In this document: one piece after another, positions 54,401-63,883 of the stretch | Numbering within the stretch: position 1 is the stretch's first letter | Layout: each line of letters starts with the position of its first letter | From: Bathymodiolus brooksi | Taxonomy: Eukaryota; Mollusca; Bivalvia; Mytilida; Modiolidae | DNA: 64,000 nucleotides | Assembly (NCBI GenBank): GCA_963680875.1 | Contig: OY804575.1 | Location: forward strand, 103,533,505 to 103,597,504 | Direction of reading: 5' to 3' | Notes under the pieces: generated by a model | Databases searched by the model: none | What the model was told of the DNA's origin: nothing | The model's input: only the letters and a program-made list of their open reading frames with translations | Program-made: the position numbers and the translations under genes

Positions 54401-54470
54401 GAACATTCCTGCTAAGTTTGGTTCCAATCGGCCCAGTGGTTTCGGAGAAGAAGCTTGAAATGTGAAAAGT
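27480..54470. repeat. Tandem array, ~80 copies of a ~332-bp dimeric unit
   Basis: Unit landmarks in order are GAGGACCTTCCAATGATCAT, TGGTTTCAGAGAAGAAGCGT, GTCCTGCCGTAGCCGCCATT, GAGGACCATCTAATGAACAT, GTTTCTGAGAAGAAGGCATT and GGCGGCCATCTTGGATTTCC, recurring about every 331-337 bp. The two halves (~166 bp each) align along their length, so the unit is a dimer of one ancestral monomer. Central units differ by few bases, while the first (27480-27720) and last (54170-54470) are clearly diverged. The minus-strand frames of 76-136 codons are by-products: the unit length is usually not a multiple of three and every unit carries stops. Confidence 0.97.
42200..48830. repeat. 3315-bp higher-order repeat (10 units) duplicated in tandem
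   Basis: Diagnostic variants recur exactly 3315 bp apart: CACTTAGGGTTCAATG at 42204 and 45519, and at 43201 and 46516; CTTGAATTTTCGATCGGG at 42580 and 45895. The order of all intervening unit variants is the same in both halves. Confidence 0.9.
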
Positions 54471-54523
54471 TTACAGACGACAGACAACAGACGACGGACG
54501 ACGGACGCCAAGTGATGGCAATA

Positions 54524-54552
54524 GTTCACCTGGACCTTTGGTCCAGGTGAAC
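54524..54552. other. Element A 3' terminal hairpin
   Basis: GTTCACCTGGACC and GGTCCAGGTGAAC form a perfect 13-bp stem with a TTT loop, followed by TAAAAAAAAA. It follows a CGACGGACGCCAAGTGATGG stretch shared with element B. Confidence 0.92.
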
Positions 54553-54584
54553 TAAAAAAAAATATGCTGAGTAATGTTGATTGA

Positions 54585-54880
54585 AAACTGCAGCAGTTAC
54601 CGATTACACAAACTGCATGCAATGACAGAAATGACCAAGTTCCACACATGAAATTTTATTTTAAATTGTTCAGATCTATCCAAAATAGGAGGTGCACATC
54701 ACTGAGAAAAATTAGAATAATGTTGAACTGTTGCAGTTACAAATCACACAAAGCAGGTACCCTCAAGTGTTTCGGACAGACAGATAGACAAATGGATAAT
54801 CATACAGACAGACAGAGAAAGTGGTTCCTAGACCTGAGCTTCCCTCAGGTGACACAGGTTAATAAATAACAAATCAGAAT
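54585..54880. repeat. Right flank repeat of element A
   Basis: GCAGTTACCGATTACACAAA, GCAATGACAGAAATGAC and TTCCACACATGAAATT match the left flank, and GCAGTTACAAATCACACAAA plus AGGTACCCTC appear again at about 54735-54765. It ends near a small hairpin, ACCTGAGCTTCCCTCAGGT (about 54833-54851). Confidence 0.5.
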
Positions 54881-54940
54881 TTATTTACTACTTTTATTTT
54901 TGTAAAAAGCACCGGGTCTTAAGTATTAATTAGAATAAAA

Positions 54941-55206
54941 CAAGTGTAGACAGATCTATGTCTCACCTGCCCCCTGCAAATTGATTGTGTGAAATATTTT
55001 TCAGAAAAAAATTGCGGTCAAGGTCAGGTGACAGACATGCCTGTCTGGCATGTACACCAATGTGTGAACCAAATATAGTGAACGTAGGTTGACTGGTAAT
55101 GGAGAAACTGACCTAATAACAAAAACTTGACATTGTTAACACTGGCGCCGGAAAAGCAATACATATGTCTAGCCTTCAGTGACGTTCATGGCAGGCAAGA
55201 CAAAAA
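54941..55206. mobile_element. Short hairpin-ended element (266 bp) of the same design
   Basis: The 5' part has AGACAGATCTATGTCT (54948-54963), a hairpin, overlapping GTCTCACCTGCC. The 3' part has GTCTAGCCT (55167-55175) and AGGCAAGAC (55193-55201), a 9-bp stem with one mismatch, then AAAAA. GTCTCACCTGCC at 5' is complementary, with two mismatches, to GGCAGGCAAGAC at 3'. I recognise the interior type (CTTGACATTGTTAACACTGG) from bivalve repeats. Confidence 0.6.
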
Positions 55207-55335
55207 TTGTACAAAACAAAATACTATCAAATATAAAAATGTAAATGCATGAAAAAATAAAATCTATATTATTATGCTTCCTGTAATTTTCTACAGTAAT
55301 TTAATTGTGCAATAAGTATTGAGGCATAGCATTGC

Positions 55336-55412
55336 AATAGGAGAGGTTACTATAGGCAATAAGAGAGGTTACAATAGGCAATAGGAGAGGTTACTATAGG
55401 CAATAGGATACA
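55336..55412. repeat. 23-bp tandem repeat, three copies
   Basis: The GCAATAGGAGAGGTTACTAT plus AG unit is present three times with small changes (AAGAG/AGGAG, ACAAT/ACTAT). Confidence 0.85.
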
Positions 55413-56409
55413 ATCACCAAAAGGCTTGAATCATTTCACCGAGACATAGTATGACAATGTGAAATGACAATATTGAAAATACATGAAGTATGTACATGCA
55501 CATGCAATTACCAAATCCTTGATGGCGCTAAACACCAACCAATCAATCAATCAACCAAACCCTTGAACAATTTGAACATTTAATTCCCCCAATAGTACCT
55601 CCTGGTCGTGTGCTATGTCTTCCACCAGTACCTGGCTACTATTTTGACATAGTCGATGCTTAACACAACATTATTAAATAAATATTGATTGAATAGTGAG
55701 ATGGGTGGACTAACACCACTGACTTAGGTTATCACCCCTAATACCCATCACAAGTATTAAGGTTTTAAGACATGGCCAACTGTTTCATCTGTCATTTCAC
55801 TGTATCTGTTCAGATTTTCTCCCGTCCTATGAAGTCTGGTAGTCTAATTAATACTAGAAGACTTACACAAAGCTTGTATCACTAAACTGTGGCCCAACCT
55901 GATCATAGTGATGAATAAAAATATTAAATGTAAAACAATTCATTATTTAAGTACATGTAATTGCAAATTAAATCTAGCCCATTCAGTTTTAAAATAATGA
56001 ACAATATAAATATCATATGTATAAAAATAAAATAAAAATAAAAAATATTTTTTTTTTTCTATTTTAAGCAATATATACATTTTTGTAATTTATTATCAAC
56101 AACACTAACAAAGCATGCAAATAATGACCTATCAATATGTGATTAAAAACAAAATATACATTAAATACTAGGAAATGTAAAAATCTACAGCTGATGATGA
56201 CGATGCACATCAATGTGATGAGAATACCTCAGGTTAGTTACCGTAATAAGCTATGGATGATGGAAATAATGTCGAGACAAATTTTTTTAAGATTGCACAA
56301 TTATGTCAAAACAATTAAATTTGCTTTGATTTTAACAACACCACTTTCCAGCATCATATCAAAACCAACATACTTTCAATACATTACAACTCGAGATCAA
56401 AGAAAAAAG
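55413..56409. other. Intergenic, nothing firm
   Basis: AT-rich. A short ACACCAACCAATCAATCAAT piece near 55528 looks like a SINE S1 3' tip. A poly-T run lies near 56049. No gene is seen. Confidence 0.4.
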
Positions 56410-56700
56410 AAATTTCAATATTTCGATAACAGGTCTTGGTTTTTAAAACAATATCTCCACAGAACACCAGATCGTCTCCCAGCTTGTCTTAGTTTTTAAA
56501 ATAATATCTCCACACATCACCAGATCGTCTCTCAGCTTGTCTTAGTTTTTAAAATAATATCTCCACACAACACCAGATCGTCTCCCAGCTTGTCTTAGTT
56601 TTTAAAATAATATCTCCACACAACACCAGATCGTCTCCCAGCTTGTCTTAGTTTTTAAAATAATATCTCCACACAACACCAGATCGTCTTCCAGCTCCTT
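56410..56700. repeat. 53-bp tandem repeat, about five copies
   Basis: CACCAGATCGTCTCCCAGCT, TGTCTTAGTTTTTAAAATAA and TATCTCCACACAA make a 53-bp unit; CCAGATCG starts at about 56468, 56520, 56573, 56626 and 56679. Copies are nearly identical. Confidence 0.92.
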
Positions 56701-56805
56701 TAGTATAAAATCCTGCATCTGATGTTACATCTGATGATAATAGTATTGCCTATAATAAATAAACAAAAATATTGATTAAATCCTGCATGGGATGGTACAA
56801 TTGAT

Positions 56806-56880
56806 TGGTTGCTATTAGCAACTCTGTAAATATTACAGCCATATTGTGACGAGAACTAAGTATGAATATTGTATTCAGTT
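56806..56880 (-). repeat. SINE S2 fragment
   Basis: GATTGGTTGCTATTAGCAAC and CAGCCATATTGTGACGAGAA resemble the S2 start region. Confidence 0.4.
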
Positions 56881-56913
56881 TTATCAGTCATTGAAACAAC
56901 TCAATATGAAGTA

Positions 56914-57866
56914 CAGTCAAACCTGTCTATAGTGGTCACCTGGGGGAGATTGACAAAATGACCACTATGTACAGGTGACCTTTAAATGAAGGGGTTTTAT
57001 TATTCAACGAAATATTGTACATTAGTTGTAAATAAAAAAAATTAAATACATGTTATGTTTTGCTTGTTATTTTGTTCCTGTTGTCATGTTACTTTTGTTT
57101 TCATTTATTGTTGATGAAATTATCTCAATATGATATGATTTGAATAAAACATACAAATAAATAAATAAAGATATTTAATAAACAACGACGTTTGCGTTTT
57201 CTTGAACTGGGAACATTGTTTTCAAAATCGTCGAGAATCTCACGTTTTCTTTTAAGAATGTTCATTATCTGGGTATGACCAACACCCATCTCCTCGGCCA
57301 TAGCCTGACAACTTTTCCCACCATCACAAAGATTTATAGCTATCACTTTATCATTTAATTTCAAAGCTTTCCTAGCTAGTTACGGATGTTGATGATTTTG
57401 ACATGATGCACTAGATACATTATATGATTTTTTTTTCGATAAAAAAATATTTTTGGCGAGTGAATTTCTACTCTCATTGTAATGAATAAAAATCTCAAAT
57501 AACCCCTGGGTATAAACTGTCCTTTAAGTAATTTACTATTCACAAAATGTATAGGGTTTGTTTATTTAGTTAATTAAATTAATCAATATATTTTGTAACA
57601 CTTGTAACACCTCTGCATTTTTAGTACATTTAAGAAAAATACCGATCTTCCGAAATCACTTCCGGTGTTATTCAAAAAGTAAATTTACCGCTATATAAAG
57701 GTTTTACGCTGAAAATTACTAATAAATGATGACCACTGACCACATTGAACAGGTGACCGCTATATCGATTTAAAATATACAGTAAAACGTAACGGGAGAG
57801 CACTAAAGTGTCCGTTATAAGCAGGTGACCATTATACAAAGGTGACCGTTACGGCAGGTTTGACTG
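56914..57866. mobile_element. pogo/Tigger-like element, 953 bp, TA target duplication
   Basis: Left end CAGTCAAACCTGTCTATAGT then GGTCACCTG; right end GGTGACCGTTACGGCAGGTT then TGACTG. These are imperfect ~28-bp inverted repeats, and each is bordered by TA. GGTGACC/GGTCACC repeats occur again inside both ends. The internal reading frame (57125-57364) has a CENP-B-type helix-turn-helix but no catalytic DDE domain, so this is a deleted, non-autonomous copy. Confidence 0.85.
57125..57364 (-). pseudogene. CENP-B N-terminal helix-turn-helix fragment of a Tigger-type transposase
   Basis: The frame reads MKLNDKVIAINLCDGGKSCQ, AMAEEMGVGHTQIMNILKRK and REILDDF, then a basic SSRKRKRR stretch. The LNDKV.AI...GKS...A.E.GVG.TQI..IL pattern is the CENP-B/pogo N-terminal DNA-binding domain, which binds transposon ends. 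The second HTH and the DDE nuclease are missing and the frame runs into AT-rich sequence. KAL codons continue upstream of the Met, so the true start is not certain. It sits inside the 56914-57866 element. Confidence 0.75.
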
Positions 57867-58005
57867 TACATGTATATACAGAAATAGCAATGTATAAATA
57901 GATTTTCCTTCTGTTTCAAGGGGATCATGATACGACTCCACTAAGTTATTGAAAGTGGCAATATATTGTAAACAAACCAGTTCCCCCTTAGGCCTTTATG
58001 TAAAA

Positions 58006-59183
58006 ACTAAACGGATAATATGAAGCAGCCGGCCGCGATACTGGTACTACAATACTGGTAATACCAGTATTTTACCAGTATCTTCCAGTATCTGCAATAC
58101 TGGTACAGATACTGGTAAATACTAGTATCCCAGTATCTTCCAGAATTTTCCAGTATCTGCAATACTAGAAGATACTGGTCATTGCCAAAATATGAGTATT
58201 GTAGATACCGGAAGATTCTGGGAAATACTGGTAATACCAGTATTGCAGATACTGGAAGATTCTGGAAAATACTGGTAATACCAGTATTGCAGATACTGGA
58301 AAATACTGGTAATACCAGTATTGCAGATACTGGAAGATTCTGGAAAATACTGGTTATACCAGTATTGCAGATATTGGAAGATTAGGTAGAATTCCGGTTA
58401 ACCCGAGTTTTTATGTCTACATTATACTAAAAGAATTGAATATAATTCATACTCATACGTCATTTCTGCTGTACATAACATTAGAGGCAAAAGCCCTGTA
58501 ATGTCAAAATATTTTGTATGGTCCGTTAGAGTTTGATATATATTGGTAAGGTAATTTGACATGACTGGGCGGAGCCTAATTCTAACGGTAAATACAATGA
58601 GCTGTGATTTATATTTAGAATTAGGCTCTGCCCACTCTTGTCAAATTACCAGATACTAGAGTTTCCAGTATTGTGTGTTTTACAATACTAGTATTACCAG
58701 TATTGCTGGATGAAGAATACTGGAGCTTCCAGTATTGTGTGTTTTACAATACTAGTATTACCAGTATTATGTGCTTTACAATACTAGTATTACCAGTATT
58801 GTTGGATGAAGAATACTGGAGCTTCCAGTATCGTGTGTTTTACAATACTAGTATTACCAGTATTGTTGGATGAAGAATACTGGAGCTTCCGGTATTGTGT
58901 ATAGATCAACGATTCTGGTATTCCAGTATTGTAAATGCACGATACTGGTACATCCAGTATTGTATATGTACGATACTGGTATTACCAGTATTGTAACATT
59001 ACAATACTGGTATTTCTAGTATTGTACAGTGTTACAATACTGGTATTACCAGTATTGTAATATTTACAATATTGGTATTTCCAGTATTGTGAATATTATA
59101 ATACTGGTAATACCAGTATTGTAAATATTACAATACTGGTAATACCAGTATCGCGGCCAGCTACTTCATATTATCCCACTAAA
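58006..59183. mobile_element. Foldback element built from ATACTGGTAATACCAGTAT palindromes
   Basis: 34-bp terminal inverted repeats: left (58013-58046) GGATAATATGAAGCAGCCGG then CCGCGATACTGGTA; right (59143-59176) the complement with two changes. ACTAAA at 58006-58011 and at 59178-59183 is a direct repeat, a likely target duplication. Both halves consist of tens of short palindromic pieces around ATACTGGTAATACCAGTAT and CAGATACTGGAAGATTCTGG. Frames such as 58182-58385 are by-products of the repeats. No transposase is seen. Confidence 0.85.
58550..58650. repeat. 101-bp palindromic MITE nested in the foldback element
   Basis: GGTAATTTGACATGACTGGG and CGGAGCCTAATTCTAA pair with TTAGAATTAGGCTCTGCCCA and CTCTTGTCAAATTACC, with about four mismatches over 36 bp. 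Confidence 0.85.
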
Positions 59184-59554
59184 CCATTCATTTATAATCA
59201 AAACACATGAAATAAAACAATTATTTCAATTTCTATAGAGTTTTTTTTATTATTTGAAACTGGGTTCCTATTTAAAGGTCCCACAGTGTGTCTCACTTTC
59301 CTTTCTAAAAACAGACATTTTTAACATTATGAAGGGGTATAACTCTGTAATGGTACATGGTATCATCTTCAAATTCAAACTGACCTGTATTTCATTCTAA
59401 AAAGAATACTCATAAAAATTATAATTTGTGTTAAAGGAATCAGTCATTTTCTGAATGAAACCAATAATTTTGATATATTCCACATTTATTAAAAGGCAAA
59501 AACTATCTTTGTTTTCACATTTTCAAGAGGAATAACTCATGAGTAAGTGTAACT
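59184..59554. other. Intergenic, nothing recognised
   Basis: AT-rich sequence with TTTTCAAGAGGAATAACTCA-type text of the kind seen inside element B, so it may be old repeat material. Confidence 0.35.
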
Positions 59555-60009
59555 AGAGGCTCCCAGGAGCCTGTATAGCTCACCTGGGTATAATAACAAC
59601 ATCAGTCAATAAAACTTGATAACTTCGGTGAAAAAAATTAACAAATGTAGCCTTCGTCATTGCAGACCCCTTCTACAAAAAAATTTGGGCAGGGGTTCCC
59701 CCTTTAATGTAAGTTATCAAAAATGCTGTAAAAAAAACATATATGTCAATGATTCTCAAAATTTAGCTTTTCCTACTTCACATTTTGTAATAGAGTTGCT
59801 TCCCTTTGATTATTTGAGTAACCAAAAGCAGTGAGTCAACAAAAAATGCATTTCAAGAGGAATAACTCTTCACACAGTTGTCACACATTTTTAACTGTGG
59901 GAAATTTTTTGTAGATCTTGACATGCTGAACATTTTTGCAGTTTAAACTTTCCCTCTATCTCTAATAGTTTTTGAGATATAAGATGATAGTATTAAAATT
60001 GAGAACATT

Positions 60010-60350
60010 TTGATGAAAAAAGGGCAATAACTCCAAAATGGGTAATGGGATTTACTTCAAAATTGCAGGGTAGGAAGATCTTGACATGCTGCAAATTTTT
60101 GCAATTTAAACTTAACCTTTATCTCTTATAGTTTTTGAAATATAAGACGAAAAGTATTAATTTTTTTTTTTAATTTGATGAAAAAAAGGGCAAGAACTCC
60201 AAGATGGGTCATCATATTTACTTCAAAATTGCAGGGTAGGTAGATATCGACATGGTGCACATTTTTGCAATTTAAACTTAACATCTATCTCTTATAGTTT
60301 TTGAAATATAACACGAAAAGTATTAAAATAAAAAAAAAAAATTGATCGAA
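60010..60350. repeat. Element B block 1: type-X monomers (~163 bp)
   Basis: Units with GGGCAATAACTCCAAAATGG, ATTTACTTCAAAATTGCAGG, GATCTTGACATGCTGCA and CTCTTATAGTTTTTGAAATA. Confidence 0.85.
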
Positions 60351-60359
60351 GGGCCAAAC

Positions 60360-61850
60360 CGCCGGACACATTTTTGGAAGAGAACCATCCAATGACTATT
60401 TCATCCAAATTTTGTTCTTATTGAGCAAATGGTTTCAGACAAGAAGATGTTTATGGGAATTTCCCATAGGGTCCTATGTTAAATTAAGTTCGGCTGTGGC
60501 GGCCATCTTGGTCAGTGTTCTGAAATGCGGGACACAATTTTGGAAGAGGACCACCCAAGGATCATTTCAGCAAAGTTTGGTTGAGATTGGCTCAGTAGTT
60601 TCAGAGGAGAAGATTTTTTTTAAATTTCATCCCCCCTTTTTTCTAATTTGCATAATTAGGCAAAAGTTCAAAGTTCATAAAAAATTCCGTAATATATGTT
60701 AAAAAGCTCATCATTATGCTTAAACAGTTCAAATTTGGGCACTTTCTGGCTTAAAATAGAGCAGTTTTTGGCCATTTGAAGAAATTTCTATTTTTAGTAA
60801 TGGCGGCCATCTTGGATACAAGACGGTGCTGACGGACACAATTTTGAAAGGGGACCACCCAAGGATCATTTCAGCAAAGTTTGGTTGAGATTGGCTCAGT
60901 AGTTTCAGAGGAGAAGAAATTTTTTTAATTTCATCCCCCCTTTTTTCTAATTTGCATAATCGGTCAAAATAGGCAAAAGTTCAAGGTTCATAAAAAATCC
61001 CGTAATATATGTTAAAAAGCTCATCATTATGCTTATACAGTTCAAATTTGGGCACTTTCTGGCTTAAAATAGAGCAGTTTTGGCCATTTGAAGAAATTTC
61101 TATTTTTAGTAATGGCGGCCATCTTGGATACAGGACGGCACTGACGGACACAATTTTGAAAGGGGACCACCCAAGGATCATTTCAGCAGAGTTTGGTTGA
61201 GATTGGCACAGTAGTTTCAGAGGAGAAGATTTTTTTTAAATTTCATCCCCCCTTTTTTCTAATTTGCATAATCGGTCAAAATAGGCAAAAGTTCAAAGTT
61301 CATAAAATATACAGTTCAAATTTGGGCACTTTCTGGCTTAAAATAGAGCAGTTTTGGCCATTTGAAGAAATTTCTATTTTTAGTAATGGCGGCCATCTTG
61401 GATACAGGACGGCACTGACGGACACAATTTTGAAAGGGGACCACCCAAGGATCATTTCAGCAGAGTTTGGTTGAGATTGGCTCAGTAGTTTCAGAGGAGA
61501 AGATTTTTTTTTAATTTCATCCCCCCTTTTTTCTAATTTGCATAATCGGTCAAAATAGGCAAAAGTTCAAAGTTCATAAAAAATTCCGTAATATATGTTA
61601 AAAAGCTCATCATTATGCTTATACAGTTCAAATTTGGGCATTTTCTGGCTTAAAATAGAGCAGTTTTGGCCATTTGAAGAAATTTCTATTTTTAGTAATG
61701 GCGGCCATCTTGGATACAGGACGGCGCTGACGGACACCATTTTGAAAGGGGACTACCTAAGGATCATTTCAGCAAAGTTTGGTTGAGATTGGCTCAGTAG
61801 TTTCAGAGGAGAAGATTTTTTTTAAATTTCATCCCCCCTTTTTTTTTAAT
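60360..61850. repeat. Element B block 2: type-Y repeats (~312 bp)
   Basis: ATGGCGGCCATCTTGGATAC recurs at about 60800, 61112, 61386 and 61698 (spacing 312, 274 and 312; the short copy lacks ~38 bp). The first unit (60360-60620) also has CCCATAGGGTCCTATGTTAA and GGCGGCCATCTTGG, which ties it to the ~166-bp monomer of element A. Confidence 0.9.
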
Positions 61851-61859
61851 TTGCATAAT

Positions 61860-62440
61860 CGGTCAAAATGGGTAATGGGATTTACTTCAAAATTGCAGGG
61901 TAGGTAGATCTTGACATGCTGCACATTTTTGCAATTTAAACTTAACATCTATTTCTAAATAGTTTTTGAAATATAAGACGAAAAGTATTAAAATTAAAAA
62001 AAAAATTGATGAAAAAAGGGCAATAACTCCAAGATGGGAAATCAAATTTACTTCAAAATTGCAGGGTATGTAGATCTTGACAGGCTGAACATGTTTGCAG
62101 TTTCAACTTACCATCTGTCTCTTATAGTTTTTGAAATAAAGGACGAAAAGTATTAAAATTTTGAAAATTTGATGAAAAAAGGGAAATAACTCCAAAATGG
62201 GTAATGGGATTTACTTCAAAATTGCAGGGTGGGTAGATCATGATATGCCGCACATTTTTGCAATTTAAAGTTAACCTTTATTTCTTATAGTTTTTGAAAT
62301 ATAAGACGAAAAGTATTAAAATTTTACAAATTTGATGAAAAAAGGGCAATAACTCCAAGATGGGCAATCAGATTTACTTCAAAATTGCAGGGTAGGTAGA
62401 TCTTGATGTGCTGATCATTTTTACCCCATGTCAGATTTTT
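61860..62440. repeat. Element B block 3: type-X monomers again
   Basis: Starts of GATGAAAAAAGGG are at 62008, 62171 and 62334, exactly 163 bp apart. Type X therefore flanks the type-Y block on both sides. Confidence 0.9.
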
Positions 62441-62687
62441 GATATTATTAACGGTTTTTGAGTTATTACCCAAAACCTGCAATTTTACCATATGTTCTAT
62501 TTTTAGTAACAGTGGCCATGTTGGTTGGTGCACAGAATCACCGGACACAATTTTGAAACTAGACACCCTAGTGATGATTCAGACCAAGTTTGGTTTCCAT
62601 TGGTCTTGTACTTTCAGAGGAGAAGATTTTTGAAAAAGTTTACGACGTACGACGGACCATGACGACGGACGCCAAGTGATGGCAATA

Positions 62688-62716
62688 GCTCACATGACCC
62701 TTTGGGTCAGGTGAGC
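62688..62716. other. Element B 3' terminal hairpin
   Basis: GCTCACATGACCC and GGGTCAGGTGAGC form a 13-bp stem with one mismatch and a TTT loop, followed by TAAAAA. Confidence 0.9.
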
Positions 62717-62874
62717 TAAAAAGGCATCATCATCAAAACAGTGTATGTTTGTATTTCATATTTTTTTGCTTTTGTTTTTGACATTTTGAACATTTTCAAG
62801 GGGGTATAACTCCAAAACAGTGAAAGGTATAATTGTCAAAATTGAACTGGACAATAATTTGACTGTTGTTAGTA

Positions 62875-63798
62875 CAATGGAACCTGTCAAATCTGACACA
62901 CCAAGGGACCAAGGAAATGTGTCGGATTGTACAAGATGTTGGAAAACTCAGGTTTTTTTTCTTTTTGGTTAACAGAACTTTTCACAAATTTAACTTGGGG
63001 AAGAAATTATGTAGGAAGGTTTAAATAATTGGAACTACAATGTAAATGGATTTTATACAATGTACATGAAAATACATTTAATATTTAATTTTGACACAAT
63101 TAATTTATTTAGAACAATTCCATAATCTGATCAGATAATTGTTGGTTGTAGCAGATACAAGATACAAATTTTATTTATAGTCGGAGTATAAAAACATACA
63201 ACATAAGCTCTGAAGAGCTTTTAAAACCGACATATGCTTTACAAAGACAGTGAGAACAGTTATTTGTAAAATAATTTTTTTTAGTCTTGGTAACCCTTAT
63301 CAATGAGTCTCTAATCACCTGCCAATCAATAAATTCAAATCACAATTTCATAATATATCAGATAATGGTTGTAGCCATGTCCTCTACAAAGAAGTGAAAA
63401 CAGTTAACTGTAAAATTTTAATTATTACATATGTATTCTTTGTAAACTAACTTGTAACCTTTACTAATGAGCCTCGAATTACCTGCCAATCAATTAGTTA
63501 AAATCACAATTTATTTGTGAGCTAAGACTGTCAATTTGTTAATGGTTTATATTTAATGATATGAAAGGATGATAATTTATTAATGAGCAGATCAAAGGGT
63601 CGGATAAGACAGGATTAATTAAGTGTAATTAATAACACTGGGATCATAAAACAGTGTCGGATGTTGGAAGTGACAGGTTGCGGAATACTCAAGGTTTTTT
63701 AACAAAGAATGTGAAAGAAATATTTTGGGACCTGAAATTCTTGTCGGAAGTCACAGGATGTCGGAAAACTCAGGTGTCGGATCGCACAGGTTCCACTG
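62875..63798. mobile_element. 924-bp MITE with TA target duplication, Tc1/mariner or pogo type
   Basis: Left end CAATGGAACCTGTCAAATCT then GACACACC; right end GGTGTCGGATCGCACAGGTT then CCACTG. These are imperfect ~28-bp inverted repeats, each bordered by TA. Short GTCGGA...GGAAAACTCAGG pieces repeat near both ends. No transposase frame. Confidence 0.82.
63240..63515. repeat. Two direct copies of a ~120-bp segment inside the MITE
   Basis: 63240-63355 and 63388-63515 share ACAAAGA, GAACAGTTA/AACAGTTAA, CTTGGTAACC/CTTGTAACCT, AATGAG and ACCTGCCAATCAAT, in order, then AAATCACAATTT. Confidence 0.75.
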
Positions 63799-63883
63799 TA
63801 ATCAAATAAAAGAATTTAATGATTTGTATCCAATTAAACTGAAGTTATCACACGGAAACCAATATCATTTATTTATATTTATG

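Larger units (their letters stand above)
27440..54560. mobile_element. 27-kb hairpin-ended element (element A), Helentron/pearl-like by inference
   Basis: It begins AGAGGCTCTCAAGAGCCTGT and ends with a hairpin followed by CTAAAAAAAAA. A second element at 59555-62722 has the same two ends, which is how the borders are set. The interior is almost wholly a tandem array, and no protein of its own is seen. The ends (5' hairpin, GTTCACCTGG pairing with 3' CCAGGTGAAC, 3' hairpin, A-rich edge) and the ~166-bp internal monomer fit non-autonomous Helentron-type elements such as oyster pearl elements. No Rep/helicase is present, so this class is inferred from structure only. Confidence 0.75.
59555..62722. 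mobile_element. Second hairpin-ended element (element B), 3.2 kb
   Basis: It begins AGAGGCTCCCAGGAGCCTGT then ATAGCTCACCTGG, and ends CGACGGACGCCAAGTGATGG, CAATAGCTCACATGACCC, TTTGGGTCAGGTGAGCTAAA. The ends match element A apart from paired changes. It has no coding region; the interior is two kinds of tandem monomer in three blocks. Confidence 0.88.

Noticed and set aside
27480..54470. CRISPR-like regular array
   Set aside because: The repeats are long and contiguous, with no unique spacers, and the DNA is eukaryotic.
54272..54649. 125-codon minus-strand frame at the right end of the array
   Set aside because: It spans the diverged last unit, the terminal hairpin and the flank, so it cannot be a conserved protein.
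58182..58873. Plus-strand frames with NTGNTSIADTGRFWKIL and ITSIMCFTILVLPVL text
   Set aside because: By-products of the ATACTGG palindromic repeats in the foldback element.
60412..61786. Plus-strand frames of 63-96 codons with KFHPPFFLICIIGQ text
   Set aside because: They lie in the type-Y repeats of element B and repeat with them; not genes.
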